Positions 1 through 11,870 of a stretch of 64,000 nucleotides of DNA are shown here, piece after piece. The notes under the pieces are model-generated. The model was not told where the DNA came from. It saw nothing but the letters and a program-made list of their open reading frames with translations, and did no database searches. How positions within the stretch are numbered: the stretch's first letter is position 1; each line of letters opens with the position of its first letter. The DNA comes from Orientallactaga sibirica. Its lineage: Eukaryota > Chordata > Mammalia > Rodentia > Dipodidae. The translations under genes were made by a program, and so were the position numbers. The stretch is from positions 1-64,000 of the forward strand of contig JAEOAD010002621.1 of the NCBI GenBank assembly GCA_036365145.1, read 5' to 3'.

Positions 1-689
1 GCAAGTTCAAACTTTCCTACTTTGTGTAATCTAACAAGATGTACAAGTTAGTCTATTCGCCTCATTTCTAAAGTAGTTTCTTTAGAAAAGAAACATCTTC
101 AGTAATCTAACACTGTAGTGTGTGAAATAAGTTAATTCGCTTCTAGGAATCAGTTTAATTTCTACGAAGAAGGTTGAGTGCAGCAAGTTCAAACTTTCCT
201 TGTTAATGTAATCTCAAAAAATGGCCAAGTTACTAGATTCGACTCATTTGTAAAGTAGTTTGTTGAGAAAACAAACATCTTCATTGCCGAACATTGTACT
301 GTATGAAATAAGCTCATTCGGATCTAGGAATCAGTTGCTTTCCTACAAAGAAGGTTGAGTGCATCAAGTTCAAACTTTCCTTCTTAATGTAATTCCAAAA
401 TGGCCAAGTTAGTAGATTCGACTCATTTGTAAAAGTAGTTTGTTGAGAAAACAAACATCTTCATTGCCGAACATTGTACTGTGTGAAATTAGCTCATTCG
501 GTTCTAGGAATCAGTTGCTTTCCTACAAAGAAGGTTGAGTGTAGCAAGTTCAAACTTTCCTTGTTAATGTAATCTGAAAAGATGCACAACGCAGTAGATT
601 GGCCTCATTTCTAAAGTACTTTCTTTAGAAAAAAACATCTTCAGTGCGAACACTGTACTGTGTGAAATAAGTTAATTAGCGTCTAGGAA

Positions 690-870
690 TCAGTTTAATT
701 TCTCGGTTGAGTCCAGCAAGTTCAAACTTTCCTTGTTAATGTAATCTGAAAAGATGCACAACGTAGTACAATTTCTAAAGTAGTTTCTTTAGAAAAGAAA
801 CATCTTCAGTACTGAACACTGTACTGTGTGCGGTTGAAACAGTTTAATTTATACCAGGTTGAGTGCAGCA
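690..870. repeat. Shortened, decayed satellite monomers
   Basis: Two neighbouring monomers with internal losses. The 'tacgaagaagg' segment is missing before 'ttgagtccagc' near 703-713. 'gattggcctc' is lost after 'cacaacgtagta' near 771. 'tgtgcggttgaaacagtttaatttataccagg' near 828-853 replaces the usual 'tgtgaaataagttaattcgcttctaggaat' segment. Monomers on both sides are ordinary. Confidence 0.8.
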
Positions 871-3800
871 AGTTCAAACTTTCCTTGTTAATGTAATCTC
901 AAAAGATGGCCAAGTTAGAAGATTCGCCTCATTTGTAAAGTACTTTGTTGAGAAAACAAACATCTTCATTGCCGAACATTGTACTGTGTGAAATAAGCTC
1001 ATTCGGTTCTAGGAATCAGTTGCTTTCCTACAAAGAAGGTTGAGAGCAGCAAGTTCAAACTTTCCTTGTTAATGTAATCTGAAAAGATGCGCAACTTATT
1101 TGATTGGTCTCCTTTCTAAAGTCGTTTGTTTAGAAAACAAATATATTCATTACCGAACACTGTACTATGTGAAATGAGCTAGTTCGATTCTAGGAATCAC
1201 TTGCTTTCATACGAAGAAGGTTGAGTGCAGCATGTTCAACCTTTCCTACTTTGTGTAATCTAACAAGATGTACAAGTTAGTGGATTCGCCTCATTTCTAA
1301 AGTAGTTTCTATAGGAAAGAAACATCTTCAGTACCGAACACTGTACTGTGTGAAATAAGTTAATTCGCTTCTCGGAATCAGTTTAATTTCTACGAAGAAG
1401 GTTGAGTGCAGCAAGTTCAAACTTTCCTTGTTAATGTAATCTCAAAAGATGGCCAAGTTAGAAGATTTCCCTCATTTGAAAAGTACTTTGTTGAGAAAAC
1501 AAACATCTTCATTGCCGAACATTGTACTGTGTGAAATAAGCTCATTCGGTTCTAGGAATCAGTTGCTTTCCTACAAAGAAGGTTGAGTGCAGCAAGTTCA
1601 ATCTTTCCTTGTTAATGTAATCTGAAAAGATGCACAACTTAGTAGATTGGTCTCATTTCTAAAATAGTTTGTTTAGAAAACAAACATCTTCATTACCGAA
1701 CACTGTACTATGTGAAATGAGCTAGTTCGATTCTAGGAATCACTTGCTTTCCTACGAAGAAGGTTGAGTGCAGCAAGTTCAAACTTTCCTTGTTAATGTA
1801 ATCTGAAAAGATGCACAAGGTAGTAGATTTGCCTCATTTCCAAAGTAGTTTCTTTAGAAAACAAACATCTTCATTACCGAACACTGTACTGTGTGAAATA
1901 AGTTAATTCGCTTCTAGGAATCAGTTTAATTTCTACGAAGAAGGTTGAGTGCAGCAAGTTCAAACTTTCCTTGTTAATGTAATCTGAAAAGATGCACAAC
2001 ATAGTAGATTGGCCTCATTTCTAAAGTAGTTTCTTTAGAAAAGAAACATCTTCAGTTCCGAACACTGTACTGTGTGTAATAAGTTAATTCAGTTCTAGGA
2101 ATCAGTTTAATTTCTACCAAGAAGGTTGAGTGCAGCAAGTTCAAACTTTCCTTGTTAATGTAATCTATAAAGATGGCCAAGTTAGTAGATTCGACTAATT
2201 TGTTAAGTACTTTGTTGAGAAAACAAACATCTTCATTGCAGAACATTGACTGTGTGAAATAAGCTCATTTGGATCTAGGAATCAGTTGCATTCTAACAAA
2301 TAAGGTTGAGTGCAGTAAGTTCAAACTTTCCTTGTTAATGTAACCTGAAAAGATGCACAATGTAGTAGATTGGCCTGATTTCTAAAGTAGTTTGTTTAGA
2401 AAACAAACATCTTCATTACCAAACACTGTGCTATGAGAAATGAGCTAGTTCGATTCTAGGAATCACTTGCTTTCCTACGAAGACGGTTGAATGCAGCAAG
2501 TTCAAACTTTCCTAGTTTGTGTATTCTAACAAGATGTACAAGTTAGTGGATTGGCCTCTTTTCTAAAGTACTTTCTTTAGAAAAGAAACATCTTCAGTAC
2601 CAAACACTGTACTGTGTGAAATAAGTTAATCTGCTTCTAGGAGTCTGTTGCTTTCCTACAAAGGAGGTTGAGTGCAGCAAGTTCAAACGTTCATTGTTAA
2701 TGTTATCTAAAAAGATGGCCAAGTTAGTAGATTCGACTCATTTGTATAGTAGTTTGTTGAGAAAACAAACATCTTCATTGCCGAACATTGTACTGTGTGA
2801 AATAAGCTCATTCGGTTCTAGGAATCAGTTGCTTTCCTAAAAAGAAGGTTGAGTGCAGCAAGTTCAAACTTAACTTGTTAATGTAATCTGAAAAGATGCA
2901 CAACGTAGTAGATTGGCCTCATTTCTAAAGTAGTTTCTTTAGAAAAGAATCATCTTCAGTACCGAACACTGTACTGTGTGAAATAAGTTAATTCGCTTCT
3001 AGGAATCAGTTTAATTTCTACGAAGAAGGTTGAGTGCAGCAAGTTCAAACTTTCCTTGTTAATGTAATCTGAAAAGATGCACAACATAGTAGGTTGGCCT
3101 CATTTCTAAAGTAGTCTCTTTAGAAAACAAACATCTTCATTACTGAACACTGTACTATGTCAAATGAGCTAGTTCGATTCTAGGAATCACTTGCTTTCCT
3201 ACGAAGAAGGTTGAGTGCAGCAAGTTCAAACTTTCCTACTTTGTCTAATCTAACAAGATGTACAAGTTAGTGGATTCGCCTCATTTCTAAAGTAGTTTCT
3301 TTAGAAAAGAAACATCTTCAGTACCGAACACTGTACTCTGTGAAATAAGTTAATTCGCTTCTAGGAATCAGTTTAATTTCTACGAAGAAAGTTGAGTTCA
3401 GCAAGTTCAAACTTTCCTTGTTAATGTAATCTGAAAAGATGCACAATTTAGTAGATTGGCCTCATTTCTAAAGAAGTTTATTTAGAAAACAGACATCTTC
3501 ATTACCGAACACTGTACTATGTGAAATGAGCTAGTTCGATTCTAGGAATCACTTGCTTTCCTACAAAGAAGGTTGAGTGCAACAAGTTCACACTTTCCTA
3601 CTTTGTGTAAACTAACAAGATGTACAAGCTAGTGGATTCTCCTCATTTCTAAAGTAGTTTCTTTAGAAAAGAAACATCTTCAGTACCGAACACTGTACTG
3701 TGTGAAATAAGTTAATTCGCTTCTAGGAATCAGTTTAATTTCTACGAAGAAGGTAGAGTGCAGCAAGTTCAAACTTTCCTTGTTAATGTAATCTGAAAAC

Positions 3801-5099
3801 ATTCACAACGTAGTACTTTGGCCTCATTTCTAAAGTAGTTTCTTTAGAAAAGAAACATCGTCAGTACCGAACACTGTACTGTGTGAAATAAGTTAATTCG
3901 CTTCTAGGAATCAGTTTAATTTCTACGAAGAAGGTTGAGTGCAGCAAGTTCAAACTTTCCTTGTTAATGTAATCTGAAAAGATTCACAAGTTAGTACTTT
4001 GGCCTCATTTCTAAAGTAGTTTCTTTAGAAAAGAAACATCTTCATTGCGAACACTGTACTGTGTAAAATAAGTTAATTCGGTTCTAGGAATCAGTTTAAT
4101 TTCTACAAAGAAGGTTGAGTGCAGCAAGTTCAAACTTTCCTTGTTAATGTAATCTAAACAGATGGCCAAGTTAGAAGATTCGCCTCATTTGTAAAGTAGT
4201 TTGTTGAGAAAACAAACATCTTCATTGCCGAACATTGTACTGTGTGAAATAAGCTCATTCGGTTCTAGGAATCAGTTGCTTTCCTACAAAGAAGGTTGAG
4301 TGCAGCAAGTTCAAACTTTCCTTGTTAATGTAATCTAAAAAGATGGCAAGGTTAGTAGATTTGGCCTCATTTGTTAAGTAGTTTGTTGAGAAAATTAACA
4401 TCTTTATTGCCGAACATTGTACTGTGTGAAATAAGCTCATTCGGTTCTAGGAATCAGTTGCTTTCCTACAAAGAAGGTTGAGTGCAGCAAGTTCAAACTT
4501 TCCTTGTTAATGTAATCTAAAAAGATGGTACAAGTTAGTAGATTGGCTTCATTTGTAAAGTAGTTTATTGAGAAAACAAACATCTTCATTGCCGAACATT
4601 GTACTGTGTCAAATAAGCTCATTCCATTCTAGGAATCAGTTTAATTTCTACAAAAAAGGTTGAGTGCAGCAAGTTCAAACTTTCCTTGTTAATGTAATCT
4701 GAAAAGATGCACAACGTAGTAGATTGGCCTCATTTCTAAAGTAGTTTCTTTAGAAAAGAAACATCTTCAGTACCGAACAGTGTACTGTGTGAAATAAGTT
4801 AATCCGCTTCTAGGAATCAGGTTAATTTCTATGAAGAAGGTTGAGTGCAGCAAGTTCAAACTTTCCTTGTTAATGTAATCTGAAAAGATTCCAAGTTAGA
4901 AGATTTCGCCTCATTTCTAAAGTAGTTTCTTTAGAAAAGAAACATCTTCATTACCTAACATTGTACTTTGTGAAATAAGTTAATTATCTTCTAGGAATCA
5001 GTTTAATTTCTAGGAAGAAGGTTGAGTGCAGCAAGTTCAAACTTTCCTTGTTAATGTAATCTAAAAAGATTCACAACGTAGTACTTTGGCCTCATTTCT

Positions 5100-5300
5100 A
5101 AAGTAGTTTCTTTAGAAAACAAACACAGTCAGTAAACTCAGTGGTTGTCAGTTTGTGAAGAAATGCAGCAAGTTCAAACTTTCCTTGTTAATGTAATCTA
5201 ACAAGAATCAAGTTAGTGGATTTCCTCATTTCTAAAGTAGTTTCTTTAGAAAAGAAACATCTTCAGCACCGAACACTGTAAAATTTCCTTGCTTCTAGGA
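5100..5300. repeat. Deleted satellite monomers
   Basis: From about 5122 the sequence 'aaacacagtcagtaaactcag' to 'tttgtgaagaaatgcag' replaces the normal second half. The distance between successive GCAGCAAG landmarks is about 137 bp instead of 181. The next monomer also has losses ('aacaagaatcaagttag' near 5202; 'cactgtaaaatttccttgcttc' near 5274). Two damaged monomers side by side suggest local breakage. Confidence 0.8.
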
Positions 5301-5470
5301 ATCAGTTTAATTTCTCGAAGAAGGTTGAGTGCAGCAAGTTCAAACTTTCCTTGTTAATGTAATCTCAAAAAAGATTCACAACGTAGTATTTGGCCTCATT
5401 TCTAAAGTAGTTTCTTAGAAAAGAAACATCTTCAGTACCGAACACTGTACTGTGTGAAATAAGCTCATTC

Positions 5471-6220
5471 GGTTCTAGCAATCATTTAATTTCTACAAAG
5501 AATGTTGAGTGCAGCAAGTTCAAACTTTCCTTGTTAATGTAATCTAAAAAGATGGCCAATTAGTAGATTCGACTCATTTGTAAAGTAGTTTGTTGAGAAA
5601 ACAAACATCTTCATTGCCAACATTGTACTGTGTGAAATAAGCTCAGTGGTTCTAGGAATCAGTTGTTTTCCTACAAAGAAGGTTGAGTGCAGCAAGTTCA
5701 AACTTTCCTTGTTAATGTAATCTAACAAGATGGCGAAGTTAGTAGATTCGCCTCATTTGTAAAGTAGTTTATTGAGAAAACAAACATCTTCATTGTTTAA
5801 CATTGTACTGTGTCAAATAAGCTCATTCCATTCTAGGAATCAGTTGCTTTCCTACAAAGAAGGTTGAGTGCAGCAAGTTCAAACTTTCCTTGTTAATGTA
5901 ATCTGAAAAGATTCACAATGTAGTACTTTGGCCTCATTTCTAAAGTAGTTTCTTTAGAAAAGAAACATCTTCAGAACCTAACACTGTACTTTGTGAAATA
6001 AGTTAATTATCTTCTAGGAATCAGTTTAATTTCTACGAAGAAGGTTGAGTGCAGCAAGTTCAAACTTTCCTTGTTAATGTAATCTGAAAAGATTCACAAC
6101 GTAGTACTTTGGCCTCATTTCTAAAGTAGTTTCTTTAGAAAAGAAACATCGTCAGTCCCGAACACTGTACTGTGTGAAATAAGTTAATTCGCTTCTAGGA
6201 ATCAGTTTAATTTCTACGAA
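5471..6220. repeat. Segmental duplication within satellite, copy 1
   Basis: About four monomers that match 7279-8030 at an offset of about 1810 bp (ten monomers). Shared private variants are 'ttctagcaatcattt' followed by 'aagaatgttgag', 'agctcagtggttctagg' at 5641, 'aattatcttctagg' near 6006 and 'catcgtcagtcccg' near 6147. Class order is A-like, A-like, A-like, D', D'. Confidence 0.75.
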
Positions 6221-7278
6221 GAAGGTTGAGTGCAGCAAGTTCAAACTTTCCTTGTTAATGTAATCTGAAAAGATTCACAACGTAGTACTTTGGCCTCATT
6301 TCTAAAGTAGTTTCTTTAGAAAAGAAACATCGTCAGTACCGAACACTGTACTGTGTGAAATAAGTTAATTCGCTTCTAGGAATCAGTTTAATTTCTATGA
6401 AGAAGGTTGAGTGCTGCAAGTTCAAACTTTCCTTGTTAATGTAATCTAAACAGATGGCCAAGTTAGAAGATTCGCCTCATTTGTAAAGTACTTTGTTGAG
6501 AAAACAAACATCTTCATTGCCAAACATTGTACTGTGTGAAATAAGCTCATTCGGTTCTAGGAATCAGTTGCTTTCCTACAAAGAAGGTTGAGTGCAGTAA
6601 GTTCAAACTTTCCTTGTTAATGTATTCTGAAAAGATGCACAACTTAGTAGATTGGCCTCATTTCTAAAGAAGTTTGTTTAGAAAACAAACATCTTCATTA
6701 CTGAACACTGTACGATGTGAAATGAGCTACTTCGATTCTAGGAATCACTTGCTTTCCTACGAAGAAGGTTGAGTGCAGCAAGTTCAAACTTTCCTACTTT
6801 GTGTAAACTAACAAGATGTACAAGTTAGTGGATTCTCCTCATTTCTAAAGTAGTTTCTTTAGAAAAGAAACATCTTCAGTACCGAACACTGTACTGTGTG
6901 AAATAAGTTAATTCGCTTCTAGGAATCAGTTTAATTTCTCTGAAAGAAGGTTGAGTGCAGCAAGTTCAAACTTTCCTTGTTAATGTAATCTGAAAAGATT
7001 CACAACGTAGTACTTTGGCCTCATTTCTAAAGTAGTTTCTATAGAAAACAAACATCGTCAGTACCGAACACTGTACTGTGTGAAATAAGTTAATTCGATT
7101 CTAGGAATCAGTTTAATTTCCACGAAGAAGGTTGAGTGCAGCAAGTTCAAACTTTCCTTGCTAATGTAATCTCAAAAGATGGCCAAGTTAGAAGATTCGC
7201 CTCATTTGTAAAGTACTTTGTTGAGAAAACAAACATCTTCATTGCCGAATATTGTACTGTGTGAAATAAGCTCATTCG

Positions 7279-8030
7279 GTTCTAGCAATCATTTGCTTTC
7301 CTACAAAGAATGTTGAGTGCAGCAACCTCAAACTTTCCTTGTTAATGTAATCTAAAAAGATGGCCAAGTTAGTAGATGCGACTCATTTGTAAAGTAGTTT
7401 GTTGAGAAAACAAACATCTTCATTGCCGAACATTGTACTGTGTGAAATAAGCTCAGTGGTTCTAGGAATCAGTTGTTTTCCTACAAAGAAGGTTGAGTGC
7501 AGCAAGTTCAAACTTTCCTTGTTAATGTAATCTAACAAGATGGCGAAGTTAGTAGATTCGCCTCATTTGTAAAGTAGTTTATTGAGAAAACAAACATCTT
7601 CATTGCCGAACATTGTACTGTGTCAAATAAGCTCATTCCGTTCTAGGAATCAGTTGCTTTCCTACAAAGAAGGTTGAGTGCAGCAAGTTCAAACTTTCCT
7701 TGTTAATGTAATCTGAAAAGATTCACAACGTAGTAGTTTGGCCTCATTTCTAAAGTAGTTTCTTTAGAAAAGAAACATCGTCAGAACCGAACACTGTACT
7801 TTGTGAAATAAGTTAATTATCTTCTAGGAATCAGTTTAATTTCTACGAAGAAGGTTGAGTGCAGCAAGTTCAAACTTTCCTTGTTAATGTAATCTGAAAA
7901 GATTCACAATGTAGTACTTTGGCCTCATTTCTAAAGTAGTTTCTTTAGAAAAGAAACATCGTCAGTCCCGAACACTGTACTGTGTGAAATAAGTTAATTC
8001 GCTTCTAGGAATCAGTTTAATTTCTAGGAA
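7279..8030. repeat. Segmental duplication within satellite, copy 2
   Basis: Partner of 5471-6220. It carries 'ttctagcaatcattt' (7279 on), 'aagaatgttgag', 'agctcagtggttctagg' at 7451, 'aattatcttctagg' and 'catcgtcagtcccg' near 7966. After it the order differs from copy 1 (class A here, D' there). A third partial match to the 'agctcagtggttctagg' monomer is near 10336. Confidence 0.75.
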
Positions 8031-11000
8031 GAAGGTTGAGTGCAGCAAGTTCAAACTTTCCTTGTTAATGTAATCTAAAAAGATGGCCAAGTTAGAAGAT
8101 TCGCCTCATTTGTAAAGTACTTTGTTAAGAAAACAAACATCTTCATTGCCGAACATTGTACTGTGTGAAATAAGTCATTCAGTTCTAGGAATCAGTTGCT
8201 TTCCTACAAAGAAGGTTGAGTGCAGTAAGTTCAAACTTTCCTTGTTAATGTAAAAAAGATGCACAACTTAGTAGATTGGCCTCATTTCTAAAGAAGTTTG
8301 TTTAGAAAACAAACATCTTCATTACTGAACACTGTACGATGTGAAATGACCTACTTCGATTCTAGGAATCACTTGCTTTCAAACGAAGAAGGTTGAGTGC
8401 AGCAAGTTCAAACTTTCCTAATGTAATCTAACAAGATGTACAAGTTAGAAGATTCGCCTCATTTCTAAAGTAGTTTCTTTAGAAAAGAAACATCTTCATT
8501 GCCAAACACTGTACTGTGTGAAATAAGTTAATTCGGTTCTAGGAATCAGTTTAATTTCTACAAAGAAGGTTGAGTGCAGCAAGTTCAAACTTTCCTTGTT
8601 AATGTAATCTCAAAAGATGCACAAGTTAGAAGATTCGCCTCATTTGTAAAAAGTAGTTTGTTTAGAAAACAAACATCTTCATTACTGAACATTGTACTGT
8701 GTGAAATAAGCTCATTCGGTTCTAGGAATCAGTTGCTTTCCTACAAAGAAGGTTGAGTGCAGCAAGTTCAAACTTTCCTTGTTAATGTAATCTAACAAGA
8801 TGTACAAGTTAGTAGATTTGACTCATTTGTAAAGTAGTTTGTTCAGAAAACAAACATCTTCATTACCGAACATTGTACTGTGTGAAATAAGCTCATTCGG
8901 TTCTAGGAATCAGTTGCTTTCTACAAAGAAGGTTGAGTGCAGCAAGTTCAAACTTTCCTTGTTAATGTAATCTGAAAAGATGCACAACGTAGTAGATTGG
9001 CCTCATTTCTAAAGTAGTTTCTTGAGAAAAGAAACATCTTCAGTGCCGAACAGTGTACTGTGTGAAATAAGTTAATTCGCTTCTAGGAATCAGTTTAATT
9101 TCCACGAAGAAGGTTGAGTGCAGCAAGTTCAAACTTTCCTAGTAATGTAATCTAAAAAGATGGCCAAGTTAGAAGATTCGCCTCATTTGTAAAGTACTTT
9201 ATTGAGAAAACAAACATCTTCATTGCCGAACATTGTACTGTGTGAAATAAGCTCATTGGTTCTAGGAATCAGTTTTTTTCCTACAAAGAAGGTTGAGTGC
9301 AGCAAGTTCAAATTTTCCTTGTTAATGTAATCTAAAAAGATGGCGAAGTTAGTAGATTCGCCTCATTTGTAAAGTAGCTTATTGAGAAAACAAACATCTT
9401 CATTGCTGAACATTGTACTTTGTGAAATAAACTCATTGGTTCTAGGAATCAGTTGTTTTCCTACAAAGAAGGTTGAGTGCAGCAAGTTCAAACTTTCCTT
9501 GTTAATGTAATCTAAAAAGATGCACAACTTAATATATTGGCCTCATTTGTAAAGTAGTTTATTGAGAAAACAAACATCTTCATTGCCGAACATTGTACTG
9601 TGTGAAATAAGCTCATTCCGTTCTAGGAATCAGTTGCTTTCCTACAAAGAAGGTTGAGTGCAGCAAGTTCAAACTTTCCTTGTTAATGTAATCTAACAAG
9701 ATGTACAAGTTAGTGGATTGGCCTCATTTCTAAAGTAGTTTCTTTAGAAAAGAAACATCTTCAGAACCGAACACTGTACTGTGTGAAATAAGTTAATTAG
9801 CTTCTAGGAATCAGTTTAATTTCTACGAAGAAGGTTGAGTGCAGCAAGTTCAAACTTTCCTTGTTAATGTAATCTGAAAAGATTCACAACGTAGTACTTT
9901 GGCCTCATTTCTAAAGTAGTTTCTTTAGAAAAGAAACATCGTCAGTACCGAACACTGTACTGTGTAAAATAAGTTAATTCGCTTCTAGGAATCAGTTTAA
10001 TTTCCACGAAGAAGGTTGAGTGCAGCAAGTTCAAACTTTCCTTGCTAATGTAATCTAAAAAGATGGCCAAGTTAGAAGATTCGCCTCATTTGTAAAGTAC
10101 TTTGTTGAGAAAACAAACATCTTCATTGCCGAACATTGTACTGTGTGAAATAAGCTCATTCGGTTCTAGGAATCAGTTGCTTTCCTACAAAGAAGGTTGA
10201 GTGCAGCAAGTTCAAACTTTCCTTGTTAATGTAATCTGAAAAAGATGCACAAGTTAGTATATTGGCCTCATTTGTAAAGTAGTTTGTTGAGAAAACAAAC
10301 ATCTTCATTACCGAACATTGTACTGTGTGAAATAAGCTCAGTGGTTCTAGGAATCAGTTGTTTTCCTACAAAGAAGGTTGAGTGCAGCAAGTTCAAACTT
10401 TCCTTGTTAATGTAATCTAAAAAGATGTACAAGTTAGTAGATTCGCCTCATTTGTAAAGTAGTTTATTGAGAAAACAAACATCTTCATTGCTGAACATTG
10501 TACTTTGTGAAATAAACTCATTCGGTTCTAGGAATCAGTTAATTTCTACAAAGAAGGTTGAGTGCAGCAAGTTCAAACTTTCCTTGTTAATGTAATCTGA
10601 AAAGATGCACAACTTAATATATTGGCCTCATTTCTAAAGTAGTTTATTTAGAAAACAAACATCTTCATTACGAACACTGTACTGTGTGAAATGAGTTAAT
10701 TCGATTTCTAGGAATCAGTTTAATTTCCTACGAAGAAGGTTGAGTGCAGCAAGTTCAAACTTTCCTACTTAATGTAATCTAACAAGATGGCCAAGTTAGA
10801 AGATTCGCCTCATTTGTAATGTAGTTTCTTTAGAAAAGAAACATCTTCATTACCGAACATTGTACTGTGTGAAATAAGCTCATTCGGTTCTAGGAATCAG
10901 TTGCTTTCTACAAAGAAGGTTGAGTGCAGCAAGTTCAAACTTTCCTTGTTAATGTAATCTAAAAGATGGCCAAGTTAGTAGATTCGACTCATTTGTAAAG

Positions 11001-11790
11001 TAGTTTGTTGAGAAAACAAACATCTTCATTGCTGAACATTGTACTGTGTGAAATAAGCTCATTCAGTTCTAGGAATCAGTTGTTTTCCTACAAAGAAGGT
11101 TGAGTGCAGCAAGTTCAAACTTTCCTTGTTAATGTAATCTAAAAAGATGGCCAAGTTAGTAGATTCGCCTCATTTGTAAAGTAGTTTATTGAGAAAACAA
11201 ACATCTTCATTGCTGAACATTGTACTGTGTGAAATAAGCTCATTCGGTTCTAGGAATCAGTTGCTTTCCTACAAAGAAGGTTGAGTGCAGCAAGTTCAAA
11301 CTTTCCTTGTTAATGTAATCTAAAAAGATGGCGAAGTTAGTTGATTCGCCTCATTTCTAAAGTAGTTTCTTTAGAAAAGAAACATCTTCAGTACCGAACA
11401 CTGTACTGTGTGAAATAAGTTAATTCACTTCTAGGAATCAGTTTAATTTCTACGAAGAAGGTTGAGTGCAGCAAGTTCAAACTTTCCTTGTTAATGTAAT
11501 CTAAACAGATGGCCAAGTTACAAGATTCCCCTCATTTGTAAATTACTTTGTTGAGAAAACAAACATCTTCATTGCCGAATATTGTACTGTGTGAAATAAG
11601 CTCATTCGGTTCTAGGAATCAGTTGCTTTCCTACAAAGAAGGTTGAGTGCAGCAACTTCAAACTTTCCTTGTTAATGTAATCTAAAGAGATGGTCAAGTT
11701 ATTAGATTAGACTCATTTGTAAAGTAGTTTGTTGAGAAAACAAACATCTTCATTGCCGAACATTTTACTGTGTGAAATAAGCTCATTCGG

Positions 11791-11870
11791 TTATAGTAGA
11801 TTGGCCTCATTTCTAAAGTAGTTTCTTGAGAAAAGAAACATCATCCTCATTTGTAACAGTGTACTGTGTG
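11791..11870. repeat. Rearranged satellite junction with displaced fragment
   Basis: 'gctcattcggtt' jumps directly to 'atagtagattggcc', dropping roughly 95 bp including the GTTGAG landmark. About 45 bp further on, 'aaacatcatcctcatttgtaacagtg' holds a copy of 'cctcatttgtaa', normally found about 50 bp upstream in a class A monomer, in place of 'ttcagtaccgaac'. Deletion plus a displaced, templated-looking patch in one monomer. Confidence 0.75.

Noticed and set aside
2052..2246. Recurrent minus-strand open frames of about 60-70 codons in the satellite (also near 4255, 4437, 5534, 16550, 26121, 47154, 58528, 61276)
   Set aside because: They repeat because the monomer repeats, span monomer junctions, are broken in most copies and match no family; chance frames, not genes.
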